The notes beneath the pieces are model-generated. The model searched no databases. It was not told where the DNA came from and was given only the letters and a program-made list of their open reading frames with translations. A stretch of 64,000 nucleotides of DNA from Haemophilus parainfluenzae (GTDB taxonomy: Bacteria > Pseudomonadota > Gammaproteobacteria > Enterobacterales > Pasteurellaceae): positions 1-64,000 of the forward strand of contig NZ_QEPQ01000003.1 of the NCBI RefSeq assembly GCF_003252795.1, read 5' to 3'. Both the position numbers and the translations under genes were made by a program. Of this stretch, positions 1 through 10,072 are shown piece by piece (within the stretch, counting starts at the first letter, position 1; every line of letters starts with the position of its first letter).

Positions 1-118
1 ATCCTGGCGGCGATAGAGCGGTGGTCCCACCTGACCCCATACCGAACTCAGAAGTGAAACGCCGATGCGCCGATGGTAGTGTGGGGCTTCCCCATGTGAG
101 AGTAGGACACCGCCAGGT
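1..118 (+). rRNA. rrf: 5S ribosomal RNA, nearly complete
   Basis: The sequence aligns by eye with gammaproteobacterial 5S rRNA along its whole length: the loop block GGTGGTCCCACCTGACCCC, the conserved CCGAACTCAGAAGTGAAACG and the 3' part GATGGTAGTGTGGGG are all present, and the terminal helix closes between CCTGGCGG near base 3 and CCGCCAGG near base 111. One or two bases of the 5' end may lie before the window. It is presumably the last gene of an rrn operon whose 23S gene lies to the left. Confidence 0.95.
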
Positions 119-128
119 ACTGAATGTG

Positions 129-158
129 AACCCCGAGCTGAAGAGCTTGGGGTTTTTG
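129..158 (+). terminator. rrn operon intrinsic terminator
   Basis: An 11-bp stem (129-139 with 144-154, one G-T pair, loop GAAG) is followed directly by a run of T. It sits just after the 5S gene and should end the rRNA transcript. Confidence 0.85.
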
Positions 159-178
159 TTTATGGAGTTTTCAATATT

Positions 179-207
179 TTAGCAAAGCGTTGATTCTATG
201 ATACAAT
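179..207 (+). promoter_or_regulatory. candidate def promoter
   Basis: A -10-like TACAAT at 202-207 lies 17 bp after TTAGCA (4 of 6 to the -35 consensus). It follows the rrn terminator and precedes def, so a promoter is needed here, but the -35 is weak. Confidence 0.4.
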
Positions 208-240
208 CACCGCCGTAATTTTAATAAAACAAGAGAAAAT

Positions 241-750
241 ATGACCGCACTTAATGTATTAATTTATCCAGATGATCACCTTAAGATTGTTTGTGAGCCA
301 GTTGCAGAAGTCAATGATGACATTCGCAAAATTGTAGATGATATGTTTGATACGATGTACCAAGAAGAAGGCATTGGTCTTGCAGCACCGCAGGTAGATA
401 TCTTGCAGCGTATTATTACGATTGATATTGAAGGTGACAAACAAAATCAATTAGTGTTGATCAATCCAGAAATTTTGGCTTCTGAAGGTGAAACAGGCAT
501 TGAAGAAGGTTGTTTATCTATTCCTGGATTCCGTGCTTTAGTGCCTCGTAAAGAAAAAGTCACGGTAAAAGCGTTAGACCGTAATGGAAAAGAATTTACG
601 CTTGATGCAGATGGTTTATTGGCGATCTGCATTCAGCATGAGATCGACCATTTGAACGGTATTTTATTTGTGGATTATCTTTCACCGTTGAAACGTCAAC
701 GTATCAAAGAAAAATTAGTGAAATATAAAAAACAAATTGCAAAACAATAA
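241..750 (+). CDS. def: Peptide deformylase
   Basis: Removes the formyl group from the N-terminal formyl-methionine of new proteins in the cytoplasm. All three family motifs are visible in the 169-residue protein: GIGLAAPQ (44-51), EGCLSIP (89-95, metal ligand Cys91) and QHEIDHLNG (132-140, metal ligands His133 and His137 with catalytic Glu134). This spacing matches the usual type I enzyme. It is followed by fmt, which makes the formyl-Met-tRNA whose product Def processes, a conserved pairing. A paired-uptake-sequence hairpin separates the two genes, so fmt may have partly independent expression. Confidence 0.98.
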   Translation: MTALNVLIYPDDHLKIVCEPVAEVNDDIRKIVDDMFDTMYQEEGIGLAAPQVDILQRIITIDIEGDKQNQLVLINPEILASEGETGIEEGCLSIPGFRALVPRKEKVTVKALDRNGKEFTLDADGLLAICIQHEIDHLNGILFVDYLSPLKRQRIKEKLVKYKKQIAKQ

Positions 751-752
751 TC

Positions 753-782
753 AAAAGTGCGGTATAAAATGACCGCACTTTT
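753..782. terminator. Inverted pair of DNA uptake sequences
   Basis: AAAAGTGCGGT (753-763) and its exact reverse complement (772-782) form an 11-bp stem with an 8-base loop, ending in a short T run. Pairs of the Haemophilus uptake sequence in this form commonly act as terminators; here it would attenuate between def and fmt. Confidence 0.75.
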
Positions 783-809
783 CCGATCAACGCCATAACG
801 TAGAACATT

Positions 810-1766
810 ATGAAACCATTGAATATCATCTTTGCCGGTACGCCGGACTTCGCAGCACAGCATCTTGCTGCACTCTTAAATTCTCATCACAATATTATTG
901 CTGTTTATACGCAGCCAGATAAACCGGCTGGTCGCGGTAAAAAATTGCAGGCGAGTCCTGTAAAGCAATTAGCAGAACAGCATCAAATTCCTGTTTATCA
1001 ATCAAAATCCTTATGTAAAGAAGACGCACAAGCAGATCTTAAAGCGTTAAATGCCGATGTAATGGTTGTTGTCGCTTATGGTTTGATTTTACCTCAAGCA
1101 GTGTTGGATATGCCTCGTTTAGGTTGTTTAAATGTGCATGGTTCTCTCTTGCCACGTTGGCGTGGTGCTGCACCTATTCAGCGGTCTATTTGGGCTGGCG
1201 ATCAACAAACTGGTGTGACAATTATGCAGATGGATGCAGGCTTAGATACTGGCGATATGTTACACAAAGTGTATTGCGATATTGATGAGCAAGAAACCTC
1301 AACCTCGCTTTACCATAAATTAGCTGAAATTGCGCCAGCTGCATTGATTGATGTTTTGGATCATTTGGAAGAAGGGAAATTCATTGCAGAAAAACAAGAT
1401 GATAGCCAAAGTAACTATGCAGAGAAACTTTCCAAAGAAGAGGCTAAATTAGATTGGTCGCTATCGGCAGCCCAGCTTGAACGTAATATTCGAGCATTTA
1501 ATCCTTGGCCAATTAGTTTCCTACAATTAACTGATGAGCAGGGTAATGAACAAACCTTAAAAGTTTATGCTGCAGCCGTGTTGCCACATGTAGATAAACC
1601 AGCTGGGACGATTTTAAGTGTCGATAAAAAAGGTATCCAAATTGCCACGAAAGAAGGCGTTTTAAATTTATTGCAACTTCAGCCTGCAGGTAAGAAACCT
1701 ATGTCTGTGCAAGACTTTCTCAATGGTCGAGCAGATTGGTTCCAGGTTGGTAAGGTTCTAAACTAA
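810..1766 (+). CDS. fmt: Methionyl-tRNA formyltransferase
   Basis: Transfers a formyl group from 10-formyl-tetrahydrofolate to Met-tRNA(fMet), making the initiator tRNA. The 318-residue length is normal. The N-terminal Rossmann-like domain carries the signature [15 protein letters not shown] (110-124) with the catalytic Asn108 and His110, and Asp146 lies in LDTGDM; these match the E. coli active-site positions. The C-terminal tRNA-binding domain follows from about residue 205. The stop codon overlaps the rsmB start by one base (TAATG), so the two are translationally coupled. Confidence 0.98.
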   Translation: MKPLNIIFAGTPDFAAQHLAALLNSHHNIIAVYTQPDKPAGRGKKLQASPVKQLAEQHQIPVYQSKSLCKEDAQADLKALNADVMVVVAYGLILPQAVLDMPRLGCLNVHGSLLPRWRGAAPIQRSIWAGDQQTGVTIMQMDAGLDTGDMLHKVYCDIDEQETSTSLYHKLAEIAPAALIDVLDHLEEGKFIAEKQDDSQSNYAEKLSKEEAKLDWSLSAAQLERNIRAFNPWPISFLQLTDEQGNEQTLKVYAAAVLPHVDKPAGTILSVDKKGIQIATKEGVLNLLQLQPAGKKPMSVQDFLNGRADWFQVGKVLN

Positions 1767-3103
1767 TGGTATTTCAACGAAAAAAAACGGGAAAATCGAC
1801 CGCACTTTCGGTACGCGCTATTGCTGCTCAAGTGATTTTACAGGTTTTAGATCAAGGTAAGTCCTTGTCAACGTTGCTTCCTGAAGTGCAATCGCAGGTA
1901 AAGCCACAGGATTTACCTTTATTACAGGAAATCACCTTTGGTATTTGTCGCGTATTGCCTCGTTTAGAAAATATTATAAAAAAACTATTAGATAAGCCAT
2001 TGAAGGGGAAAGCCCGCATCGTGCACTGCTTGCTATTGGTGGGATTGTACCAATTACTTTATATGCGCGTGCCCGCTCATGCGGCGGTAGATGAAGTGGT
2101 GAACGCCACAAAATCATTAAAATCAGATAGTTTCCGTGGTTTGGTTAACGGTGTATTGCGTCGTTTCTTACGGGAGCAAGAGGATATTCTTGCTGTAGTA
2201 GATAAGCATTGGCAAACGCTTCATCCTGAATGGTTTGTGAATAAACTCAAAAAAGCTTATCCGAATTGGCGTGAAATTATTGAGGCGAATAACCAAAAGC
2301 CACCAATGTGGTTAAGGGTCAATCAACAGCAAAATAACACGAAAACTTACCGCACTTTATTGGAAGAGCAAGAGATAGTCTCATTTGAATGTGATAATCC
2401 ACATGCTTTGCGTTTAGCACAACCACTTTCTGTCTCGAAACTACCGAATTTTGAACAAGGTGCGGTGACTGTTCAGGATCTTAATGCACAATGGTCTGCT
2501 TTATTGCTTGAGCCAGAAAATGGTGAATTAATTTTAGATGCTTGTGCGGCTCCCGGTGGGAAGACTACACATGTTTTAGATATGGCGCCACAAGCGAAGG
2601 TAATAGCGCTTGATGTGGAGGCTCATCGCTTAAAACGTGTCGAGGAAAATCTTACTCGTTTGAATCAGCAGGCGACAGTTGTTTGTGGTGATGCGACCGA
2701 GCCAGAAAAGTGGCTCTCAGAAATAGGTTTAAGTGGTGCATCCTTTGATCGTATTTTATTAGATGCACCTTGCTCAGCAACGGGCGTGATTCGTCGTCAT
2801 CCGGATATTAAATGGCTGCGTCAAGAAACGGATATTGCCCAATTGGTTGCCTTGCAAGGACAAATTCTAAAAGCACTTTGGGCAAAATTGAAACCTAATG
2901 GCATTTTGCTTTATGCGACTTGCTCGGTGCTTCCCGATGAGAATAGTCAGCAAATACAGCATTTTTTAGCTGAAACATCCGATGCAGAATTAATGACATT
3001 GCCGTTTGAACAAACGGAAAATACGATTGGAATCCAATTCCTGCCACAAGAGAATGGCGGGGATGGGTTCTATTATGCAAAATTGAGAAAACGGTCAGCT
3101 TAA
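1766..3103 (+). CDS. rsmB: 16S rRNA (cytosine-967-C5)-methyltransferase RsmB
   Basis: Methylates C967 of 16S rRNA using S-adenosylmethionine. The protein (445 aa) has an N-terminal NusB-like RNA-binding domain (about 1-145) and a C-terminal methyltransferase domain with the SAM loop AAPGGKTTH. The two cysteines of the m5C mechanism are seen at Cys336 in DAPCSATG and Cys386 in [15 protein letters not shown] uptake sequence lies near the start of the gene (1799-1808) and another at 2349. The next gene starts at the base after the stop codon. Confidence 0.97.
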   Translation: MVFQRKKTGKSTALSVRAIAAQVILQVLDQGKSLSTLLPEVQSQVKPQDLPLLQEITFGICRVLPRLENIIKKLLDKPLKGKARIVHCLLLVGLYQLLYMRVPAHAAVDEVVNATKSLKSDSFRGLVNGVLRRFLREQEDILAVVDKHWQTLHPEWFVNKLKKAYPNWREIIEANNQKPPMWLRVNQQQNNTKTYRTLLEEQEIVSFECDNPHALRLAQPLSVSKLPNFEQGAVTVQDLNAQWSALLLEPENGELILDACAAPGGKTTHVLDMAPQAKVIALDVEAHRLKRVEENLTRLNQQATVVCGDATEPEKWLSEIGLSGASFDRILLDAPCSATGVIRRHPDIKWLRQETDIAQLVALQGQILKALWAKLKPNGILLYATCSVLPDENSQQIQHFLAETSDAELMTLPFEQTENTIGIQFLPQENGGDGFYYAKLRKRSA

Positions 3104-3919
3104 ATGAATTTGCCTTTAATTGATGTCGTTATTCCTTGCTATAACACTGAACAAACACTTATTCGTGCAGTAGAGTCTGTGTTGCAGCAAAATAATCTTG
3201 GTCACCTTTGGCTGATTGATGATGCATCGACAGATAATACATTTGCATTAGCCTTACAGCTTGCAGAGCAATATCCAAACAGAATTTCTATCGAGCAATT
3301 GCCAAAAAATAGCGGTGTCGCAATGGCTCGAAATTGGGGCGCAATGCTCTCTGCTAAAAGTGCGGTCGATTTTGTCGCATTTTTAGATGCGGATGATGCA
3401 TACGAACCTGGAGCATTAGAAGTGGCGGCGGCAACCTTTTATTTTCAGCCAGATACTTCGCTAGTGAGATTAGCGTTAAAGCCGATAAATTTAGCTCAAC
3501 GGTATGCGGAACACCCTAATTTTGAGCAGGCATGGCAATATATGCGCATGACCTGCGGGGGAAATATCGTTTTCAATAAAGCTTTTTTCTTAGCGTGTGG
3601 CGGATTTCCAACACATCAATTATTTCGAGAGCTCGGCGGTGAAGATGGAGCCTTGGGCATCGCGACCACTAAAACGGCAAAAGTGGCAACATTATTTGAA
3701 GATGTAGGCGTGTTGCATTTTTGTCGTGAAGGCATGCATGCGGAACGTTTACTCGATGGCCTGTTATTTGGTAAACAAGATCCAGCGATTACAGCCGAAA
3801 AAATGGCAGAAGCTGAACAAGTAACATCGACCATTTGTCACCGTATTGAGGCATTAAAGTGCGGTCTAAATTCAGCTGAAATTGGCATCCGACCTTTGGT
3901 TGTGGAGAGAACAGAATGA
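3104..3919 (+). CDS. Family 2 glycosyltransferase
   Basis: A 271-residue GT-A fold glycosyltransferase. The N-terminus reads [13 protein letters not shown]-like (VVIPCYN), followed by [10 protein letters not shown] and the metal/nucleotide-binding FLDADDA near residue 93-98, all standard for GT2 enzymes that use a nucleotide-sugar donor. No membrane segments are evident, so it is probably a soluble or peripheral enzyme, perhaps for lipooligosaccharide or capsule. It starts at the base after the rsmB stop and overlaps trkA by four bases (ATGA), so it is locked into this operon although neither neighbour is related to sugar chemistry. It contains two DNA uptake sequences (3356, 3856). Acceptor and donor cannot be told from sequence. 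Confidence 0.88.
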   Translation: MNLPLIDVVIPCYNTEQTLIRAVESVLQQNNLGHLWLIDDASTDNTFALALQLAEQYPNRISIEQLPKNSGVAMARNWGAMLSAKSAVDFVAFLDADDAYEPGALEVAAATFYFQPDTSLVRLALKPINLAQRYAEHPNFEQAWQYMRMTCGGNIVFNKAFFLACGGFPTHQLFRELGGEDGALGIATTKTAKVATLFEDVGVLHFCREGMHAERLLDGLLFGKQDPAITAEKMAEAEQVTSTICHRIEALKCGLNSAEIGIRPLVVERTE

Positions 3920-5292
3920 AAATAATCATTTTAGGAGCAGGGCAAGTAGGCACAACACTTGCGGCAAATTTAGTGAGTGAAGATAACGACATCACACTGG
4001 TAGATAATGAATCTCAACATTTGCAGAATTTGCAAGATAAGCATGATTTACGCGTAGTTAAAGGTTCCCCTTCTTCCCCCAAGGTTTTGCGTGATGCAGG
4101 AGCCGCTGATGCAGACTTGATGGTTGCAGTAACGGCATCAGATGAAATCAATATGATTGCTTGCCAGTTGGGATATACTCTTTTCAATACCCCAACACGT
4201 ATTGCACGTATTCGTAATGCGGAATATTTGCGTGAGAAAGATAAATTATTTAATGATGAAAACGTACCAATTGATCATCTGATTTCACCAGAAAATTTAG
4301 TTACGGATGAGATTACACGTTTAATTGCTTATCCAGGCGCGTTGCAAGTGGCACATTTTGCCAATAATCGAATTAGCATTGTGGTTGTAAAAGCCTATTA
4401 CGGTGGCCCATTAGTGGGTTATGCGCTATCTGCTTTTAAAGAGCATATGCCACACATTGATTGCCGTATCATTTCGATTTTACGTAATGATAGATTAATT
4501 CGTCCGCAAGGTTCGACCATTATTGAGGCGGGCGATGAAATTACCTTTATTTGTGCGACGGAACACATTAAAGCGGTGATGAGTGAGTTGCAACGCCTTG
4601 AGAAAACCTACAAACGTATCATGATCGTTGGCAGCGGGAATATTGCCTCAGGTGTGGCAAAACAGTTAGAAGATAAGTATCAAGTAAAACTCATTGAGCG
4701 AGATGGAGAAAAAGCGAAAGTTTTAGCAGAAAGACTCTCTAAAACCCTGGTTTTCCATGGTGATGCTTCTGATCAAAATTTACTTTTTGAAGAGCATATT
4801 GAGAGCGTTGATGTCTTTTTATCTCTAAGTGCGGATGATGAGGCCAATATTATGTCGGCGTTACTGGCAAAACGCCTAGGGGCTAAAAAAGCCATGGTGC
4901 TTATTCAACGAATGGCATATATCAATTTGATTCAGGGCGGAACCATTGATATTGCGGTTTCACCACAACAAGCGACAATCTCAGCTTTATTAGGACATGT
5001 GCGTAAAGGGGATATCAAAAATGTGGCCTCTTTGCGTCATGGTACCGCGGAAGCCATTGAACTTGTTGTGCATGGCGATGCGACAACATCCAATGTGGTA
5101 GGAAGACAAATTGGCGATATTAAGCTTCCAGTTGGAGCGATGATTGCGGCAATTTTACGTAAAAATGAAGTAATCATTGCTCGTCGCCAGGTTGTTATTG
5201 AAGAAGGCGATAATGTGATTGTTTATATTAATGACAAGAAATCCGTGTCAGAAATTGAAAAATTATTCCAACCAAGTGCATTTTTTATTTAA
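3916..5292 (+). CDS. trkA: Trk potassium uptake system NAD-binding protein TrkA
   Basis: Peripheral gating subunit of the Trk K+ transporter, binding NAD(H) or adenine nucleotides on the inner face of the cytoplasmic membrane. The 458-residue protein is a tandem of two RCK units: dinucleotide-binding loops [10 protein letters not shown] (near residue 4) and [10 protein letters not shown] (near residue 237), each followed by an RCK-C domain. The rsmB-trkA link is conserved in enterobacteria and Pasteurellaceae; here a glycosyltransferase gene sits between. The start ATG overlaps the upstream stop. Confidence 0.97.
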   Translation: MKIIILGAGQVGTTLAANLVSEDNDITLVDNESQHLQNLQDKHDLRVVKGSPSSPKVLRDAGAADADLMVAVTASDEINMIACQLGYTLFNTPTRIARIRNAEYLREKDKLFNDENVPIDHLISPENLVTDEITRLIAYPGALQVAHFANNRISIVVVKAYYGGPLVGYALSAFKEHMPHIDCRIISILRNDRLIRPQGSTIIEAGDEITFICATEHIKAVMSELQRLEKTYKRIMIVGSGNIASGVAKQLEDKYQVKLIERDGEKAKVLAERLSKTLVFHGDASDQNLLFEEHIESVDVFLSLSADDEANIMSALLAKRLGAKKAMVLIQRMAYINLIQGGTIDIAVSPQQATISALLGHVRKGDIKNVASLRHGTAEAIELVVHGDATTSNVVGRQIGDIKLPVGAMIAAILRKNEVIIARRQVVIEEGDNVIVYINDKKSVSEIEKLFQPSAFFI

Positions 5293-5299
5293 ATAACAG

Positions 5300-5327
5300 T
5301 TTACTTTTTAATCTGAAAACCTATAAT
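5300..5327 (+). promoter_or_regulatory. mscL promoter
   Basis: TTTACT (5300-5305), 16 bp, then a perfect TATAAT (5322-5327), placing a start site about 35 bases before the mscL ATG. It allows mscL to be transcribed independently of trkA. Confidence 0.7.
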
Positions 5328-5370
5328 ACGCACTCTTTTAATTTTTTAAACCAACACAAAAGGAAATTTT

Positions 5371-5757
5371 ATGAGCTTTCTTAAAGAATTCCGCGAATTC
5401 GCAATGCGCGGCAACGTAGTAGATATGGCAGTCGGTGTGATCATCGGTGGTGCTTTTGGTAAAATCGTAAGTTCACTTGTCGGTGACGTAGTAATGCCTG
5501 TATTAGGTATTTTAACAGGTGGCGTGGATTTCAAAGATTTGAAAATCACGTTAGCTCAAGCTGTAGGTGAAACTCCAGCAGTAACCTTAAACTACGGTGT
5601 ATTTATTCAAAACGTTTTTGATTTCATCATCGTTGCATTTGCAATCTTCATGATGATCAAAGGTATCAACAAAGTGAAAAAACCAGTAGAAGAAGTAAAA
5701 GGTCCTTCACAAGAAGAATTACTTACTGAAATTCGCGATTTATTAAAAAAACAATAA
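5371..5757 (+). CDS. mscL: Large-conductance mechanosensitive channel MscL
   Basis: Homopentameric inner-membrane channel that opens under membrane tension during osmotic downshock. The 128-residue protein has the conserved N-terminal helix and first transmembrane segment ([20 protein letters not shown]), a periplasmic loop, a second transmembrane segment ([14 protein letters not shown]) and a charged cytoplasmic helix ending in [12 protein letters not shown] good RBS (AAGGAAA) precedes the ATG. It has its own promoter and a strong bidirectional terminator shared with ispF. Confidence 0.97.
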   Translation: MSFLKEFREFAMRGNVVDMAVGVIIGGAFGKIVSSLVGDVVMPVLGILTGGVDFKDLKITLAQAVGETPAVTLNYGVFIQNVFDFIIVAFAIFMMIKGINKVKKPVEEVKGPSQEELLTEIRDLLKKQ

Positions 5758-5774
5758 GAATTTAATTCAAATGA

Positions 5775-5801
5775 AAAAGGTTGGTATTTTACCAACCTTT
5801 T
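5775..5801. terminator. Bidirectional terminator between mscL and ispF
   Basis: An 11-bp perfect stem AAAAGGTTGGT / ACCAACCTTTT with loop ATTTT, flanked by A and T runs, lies between two convergent genes. Confidence 0.9.
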
Positions 5802-5815
5802 CTTTTACCTAAAAT

Positions 5816-6292
5816 TTAAGCTTTTAATAATAATGCGACAGCCTCGCAAGCAATGCCTTCACTTCGACCTGTAAAGCCAAGTTTTTCTGTTGTGGTTGCT
5901 TTCACGTTGACTTGCTCAATATCACAATGTAAATCTTCTGCAATCTTCGCTCGCATTGCATCGATATGAGGACGCATTTTAGGGGCTTGAGCAATAATGG
6001 TTACATCCACATTACCGACCTTATAGCCTTTTGCTTGTACTTGGCGGAATGCTTCTCGTAATAAAACACGGCTATCTGCATTTTTATATTGCATATCGGT
6101 ATCAGGGAAGAGTTTACCAATATCACCTAATGCTGCTGCACCTAATAAGGCATCCGTTAAAGCATGTAAGGCGACATCACCATCAGAATGGGCAATAAAC
6201 CCAGTATGGTAAGGCACTTCAACGCCACCAATAATTAAAGGGCTGTCTTCACCAAAGGCATGAACATCAAACCCATGTCCAATTCGTATCAT
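5816..6292 (-). CDS. ispF: 2-C-methyl-D-erythritol 2,4-cyclodiphosphate synthase
   Basis: Fifth step of the MEP isoprenoid pathway, cyclising CDP-ME 2-phosphate. The 158-residue protein begins [13 protein letters not shown], containing the zinc ligands Asp9 and His11, followed by the [19 protein letters not shown] signature that contributes the third histidine. Length is normal for the trimeric enzyme. Its ATG overlaps the ispD stop by four bases, so ftsB-ispD-ispF form one operon as in E. coli. Confidence 0.98.
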   Translation of the reverse strand: MIRIGHGFDVHAFGEDSPLIIGGVEVPYHTGFIAHSDGDVALHALTDALLGAAALGDIGKLFPDTDMQYKNADSRVLLREAFRQVQAKGYKVGNVDVTIIAQAPKMRPHIDAMRAKIAEDLHCDIEQVNVKATTTEKLGFTGRSEGIACEAVALLLKA

Positions 6293-6972
6293 AGAATTTT
6301 CCTTGTTAAATAAAATTCGGCTAAAGCTAAATCTTCTGGACGCGTGACTTTAATATTATCACTTCGTCCTGAAACTAAGTGCGGTTGAAATCCGGCAAGT
6401 TCCATCGCAGAGGCTTCATCTGTAATATTGGCGCCTTGAGAAAGCCCCTGTTTAAGTGCATTTCTTAATAGATCGCAACGGAAAAATTGAGGCGTCTGAG
6501 CTAGCCAAAGTTCGGAGCGATCTTCTGTTTTAATAATATTTTGTTGTTTATTCGCGCGTTTAATCGTATCGACCGCTGGAATAGCTAAAATAGCACCTTG
6601 CTCATCATCGATTTGGAGCAATTTATCTAAATCTTGATGTGTTAAACAAGGTCTGGCTGCATCATGCACCAACACCCAAGCATGGTCATTTTTGATTGCG
6701 TTTAGTCCATTTAGAACTGATTCAGCGCGTGTTTCTCCCCCTTCAACAAGGGTGATGTTTTGATGAGGAAATAAAGTCATTTCAGAAAGATAGGGATCAT
6801 TTTTTCCTACTGCAAGAATAACGTGATTGATTGCAGGGTGGGATAAAATGACAGAGAGTGTATGTTCCAGAATCGTCTTGTCTAGGATTTTCAGATATTG
6901 CTTAGGTTTGTTTGCCTGCATACGGCTTCCAACACCCGCAGCAGGAATGACGGCAATAATTTCACGGTTCAT
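6289..6972 (-). CDS. ispD: 2-C-methyl-D-erythritol 4-phosphate cytidylyltransferase
   Basis: Third step of the MEP pathway: transfers CMP from CTP to methylerythritol phosphate. The 227-residue protein carries the nucleotide-binding N-terminal signature AAGVGSRM...KPKQYL and the [10 protein letters not shown] motif typical of IspD. The start codon overlaps the ftsB stop by one base. A DNA uptake sequence lies inside the gene near 6377. Confidence 0.97.
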   Translation of the reverse strand: MNREIIAVIPAAGVGSRMQANKPKQYLKILDKTILEHTLSVILSHPAINHVILAVGKNDPYLSEMTLFPHQNITLVEGGETRAESVLNGLNAIKNDHAWVLVHDAARPCLTHQDLDKLLQIDDEQGAILAIPAVDTIKRANKQQNIIKTEDRSELWLAQTPQFFRCDLLRNALKQGLSQGANITDEASAMELAGFQPHLVSGRSDNIKVTRPEDLALAEFYLTRKIL

Positions 6973-7250
6973 TATTTATGCTCTTTGACGATGTGATAGA
7001 ACACTTCGTTTGGTTTGACCATGTCATGGCTCATGCGTGCACGCTCTTCAATCGATTCAAAGCCTTTTGTTAATCCTTGAATTTCTGCAGAAATCATTTG
7101 ATTTCTTTGTGAGAGCTTTTCATTTTCAGCTTTATTCTCTTTGATTTGAGCTGCGACATCTTTGTAATCAAAATATCCGTTTTTACCAAACCAAAGATCG
7201 TACTGAAATAGCACGAGAACACCCACTAAAATTCCAATGAAAAGACGCAT
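6972..7250 (-). CDS. ftsB: Cell division protein FtsB
   Basis: Small bitopic inner-membrane protein of the FtsQLB divisome complex. The 92-residue protein has one N-terminal membrane segment (about 3-20), then a coiled coil with heptads around [15 protein letters not shown], and a short periplasmic tail containing the conserved [21 protein letters not shown] block. It heads the ispD-ispF operon, a conserved arrangement in gammaproteobacteria. Confidence 0.95.
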   Translation of the reverse strand: MRLFIGILVGVLVLFQYDLWFGKNGYFDYKDVAAQIKENKAENEKLSQRNQMISAEIQGLTKGFESIEERARMSHDMVKPNEVFYHIVKEHK

Positions 7251-7384
7251 AAATTACCTATTATTTCTGAAAACTTGGGATAGTTTACCGTGAAATACAG
7301 CGAAATGCGATGAAAAAGTGCGGTTAAAAATAAGATGATTTTTGAAGTGATCTTATTCGGCTTATCAGGTAACTTAAAACTTAA

Positions 7385-7460
7385 AAATGTGATCTCTCTC
7401 ACAAATCAGTTATAAAGTTTGATAAACCCATAGTCACTGCCCGAATAGGCTTGTTATACT
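7385..7460 (+). promoter_or_regulatory. CRP site and promoter of hel
   Basis: TGTGATCTCTCTCACA (7388-7403) is a perfect TGTGA-N6-TCACA CRP box. A -10 element TATACT lies at 7455-7460 with only a poor -35 (TAGTCA, 18-bp spacer). The predicted start near 7467 puts the CRP centre at about -71.5, a helical-phase position used by class I activation. A DNA uptake sequence lies farther upstream at 7315-7324. Confidence 0.72.
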
Positions 7461-7485
7461 TTTACCTGTCATTATGACTTTTTAA

Positions 7486-8319
<834 letters not shown>

Positions 8320-8339
8320 TCTCCTGTTTTAAATAAAGC

Positions 8340-8370
8340 AACACCCGCAGAGATGCGGGTGTTTTGTTTT
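8340..8370 (+). terminator. hel terminator
   Basis: A 9-bp GC-rich stem ACACCCGCA / TGCGGGTGT (8341-8349 with 8354-8362) is followed by TTTTGTTTT. Confidence 0.88.
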
Positions 8371-8386
8371 AGTCGAAAAGTGCGGT

Positions 8387-9010
8387 TTATTTTCGCATCA
8401 TTTTTTCTTTATGCGCGGCGAAATCGCCACCTTTGGCAAGCATACGAAGTTGTAAGATAACACGCTCTTTGAGCAAATCTTGTTCAGCTTTAGTCATATC
8501 TAAGGCATTGGAGCCTGCTGTGAATACGATGGTTACCATGCCTTCTGCCTGAACATAAGAGACATATTGAGAGTAGTGATTTTTCTTCGCAATATATTCG
8601 GCCAATTCATCGACAAAGTGTTTGATTTCGCGGGCAGCTGCGGTACGGAAAGCTTGAGAAGTCCCCGAACTTTCACGTAAGAGCAAACGGAACACGTTGG
8701 TGCTGTGAGTGATAAATTCAAAAAAGGTTTCCACGGATACGCGGATCACACTACCACCTGCATCAATACGCTTACGAGCTTGGCGCATTAATTGACGGAG
8801 GGTTAAACCTGCTTCATCTACCATTTCTAATCCGAGCTCATCCATATCGCTAAAATGGCGATAGAAAGAAGTTGGTGCTATGCCTGCTTCACGCGCAACT
8901 TCACGTAAGCTTAAATTAGAAAAGCTTTTTTCTGCACTCAACTGATTGAACGCTGCGTCAATTAAGGCTCGACGGGTTTTTTCTTTTTGAATTGCTCGAA
9001 CGCCTGCCAT
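8387..9010 (-). CDS. fabR: TetR-type fatty-acid regulator FabR
   Basis: Represses unsaturated fatty-acid synthesis genes (fabA/fabB) in response to the acyl pool. The 207-residue protein starts with the FabR pattern [19 protein letters not shown] and contains the TetR helix-turn-helix [20 protein letters not shown] (about residues 39-58). The core [20 protein letters not shown] also matches E. coli FabR. The C-terminal tail is shorter and basic. It is transcribed in the same direction as oxyR with 25 bases between them; in E. coli fabR also lies near oxyR. An uptake sequence lies just beyond its stop. I considered SlmA, another TetR protein, and rejected it on sequence. Confidence 0.93.
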   Translation of the reverse strand: MAGVRAIQKEKTRRALIDAAFNQLSAEKSFSNLSLREVAREAGIAPTSFYRHFSDMDELGLEMVDEAGLTLRQLMRQARKRIDAGGSVIRVSVETFFEFITHSTNVFRLLLRESSGTSQAFRTAAAREIKHFVDELAEYIAKKNHYSQYVSYVQAEGMVTIVFTAGSNALDMTKAEQDLLKERVILQLRMLAKGGDFAAHKEKMMRK

Positions 9011-9035
9011 TTGGTTTTCCTCAGTCTATGATGAA

Positions 9036-9941
9036 TTATTTTTTATTCGCTAAAATTGATTTAACTTGTTCACTGATCGCATTTGCAACGCGTTCGTAAC
9101 GATTACGTAATGGTGAGCCTGGGCGGTAAACAAGCGCAATAGTACGAGCGGGTTCTGGTGAATGACAAGGAATATATTTTACGCCTTTACGCGTGCCTTC
9201 ATTTAATACAGCAAGTTCTGGCATAAAGGTAATACCGGCATTGGCTGCCACCATATTACGTAAGGTTTCTAGACTCGTTGCTTGGAAGTGAGAGTCCTCT
9301 TTCGCTCCTGCCGTAAAACAATAATCTAACGCTTGATTACGTAAGCAGTGCCCATCATCTAACATGAGCATTTCTTGACCTTTTAGGGTGTTCATGGCAA
9401 TTTTGCTTTCTGAAGCCCATGGATGTTCTTCTGAAACAGCGAGTAACATTTTTTCATCAAAAATGGGTACTTCGATAAAGGCTTCAGTTTCGGGGACACG
9501 AGCCACAATCGCACAATCTAAGCGACCTGTTTCTAATTGTTCTAATAATTGATGCGTTTGAGCTTCGTAAAGAAATACTTCAAGATCAGGGAAAGTTTCT
9601 TTTAATGTTGGTACAATGTAAGGAAGTAGATAAGGGCCAACAGTAGGGATGAGTCCAATGTGTAATGGACCGGTCATTTCTTTACCTTGATTGCTTGCCA
9701 TTTCTTTGAGTAATTTTACTTCACGTAATACAGTGCGAGCTTGCTCAACAAGCAACATACCTGATTGCGTGAAAAGCACTTTACGGCTAGTACGTTCAAG
9801 TAAAATAATGCCTAACTCATCTTCGAGTTTGCGGATTTGACCACTTAAAGTCGGTTGGCTAACATTGCAAGAATCCGCTGCACGACGGAAATGTTTGAAT
9901 TCAGAAAGGGCAACTAAGTATTCTAAATCACGAATATTCAT
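9036..9941 (-). CDS. oxyR: Hydrogen-peroxide sensing regulator OxyR
   Basis: LysR-family activator of peroxide defence genes. The 301-residue protein has an N-terminal winged HTH (NIRDLEYLVALSEF...SQPTLSGQIRKLEDELG) and a substrate-type regulatory domain. The redox cysteines fall at Cys199 and Cys208 in GHCLRNQALDYC, the same numbers as the sensing disulfide of E. coli OxyR. It is divergent from a peroxiredoxin gene, its expected target, and a plausible OxyR site lies between them. Confidence 0.97.
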   Translation of the reverse strand: MNIRDLEYLVALSEFKHFRRAADSCNVSQPTLSGQIRKLEDELGIILLERTSRKVLFTQSGMLLVEQARTVLREVKLLKEMASNQGKEMTGPLHIGLIPTVGPYLLPYIVPTLKETFPDLEVFLYEAQTHQLLEQLETGRLDCAIVARVPETEAFIEVPIFDEKMLLAVSEEHPWASESKIAMNTLKGQEMLMLDDGHCLRNQALDYCFTAGAKEDSHFQATSLETLRNMVAANAGITFMPELAVLNEGTRKGVKYIPCHSPEPARTIALVYRPGSPLRNRYERVANAISEQVKSILANKK

Positions 9942-9955
9942 AGGGTTCTCACTTT

Positions 9956-10021
9956 ATAGAATATGTCAATTAAAAGGATAGAATTAATTGATTGTAACTA
10001 TATCACAAAACTTTCTATAAT
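9956..10021 (+). promoter_or_regulatory. OxyR-like site and peroxiredoxin promoter
   Basis: Tetramers at 11-base intervals read ATAG (9956), CAAT (9967), ATAG (9978), TGAT (9989), then ATAT (10000) and CTTT (10011). Against the OxyR pattern ATAG-N7-CTAT-N7-ATAG-N7-CTAT the first four give 13 of 16 matches. A promoter TTGTAA (9992-9997), 18 bp, TATAAT (10016-10021) follows, so the site abuts the -35 as expected for activation. Confidence 0.55.
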
Positions 10022-10072
10022 GCCTATCAAGTTTTTAAGGCAAATTCATTTAACTAACAGAGGAGACACATT

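Noticed and set aside
8387-9010. SlmA nucleoid-occlusion factor as the name for this TetR protein
   Set aside because: The HTH and core sequence match FabR, and the gene lies next to oxyR as in other gammaproteobacteria.
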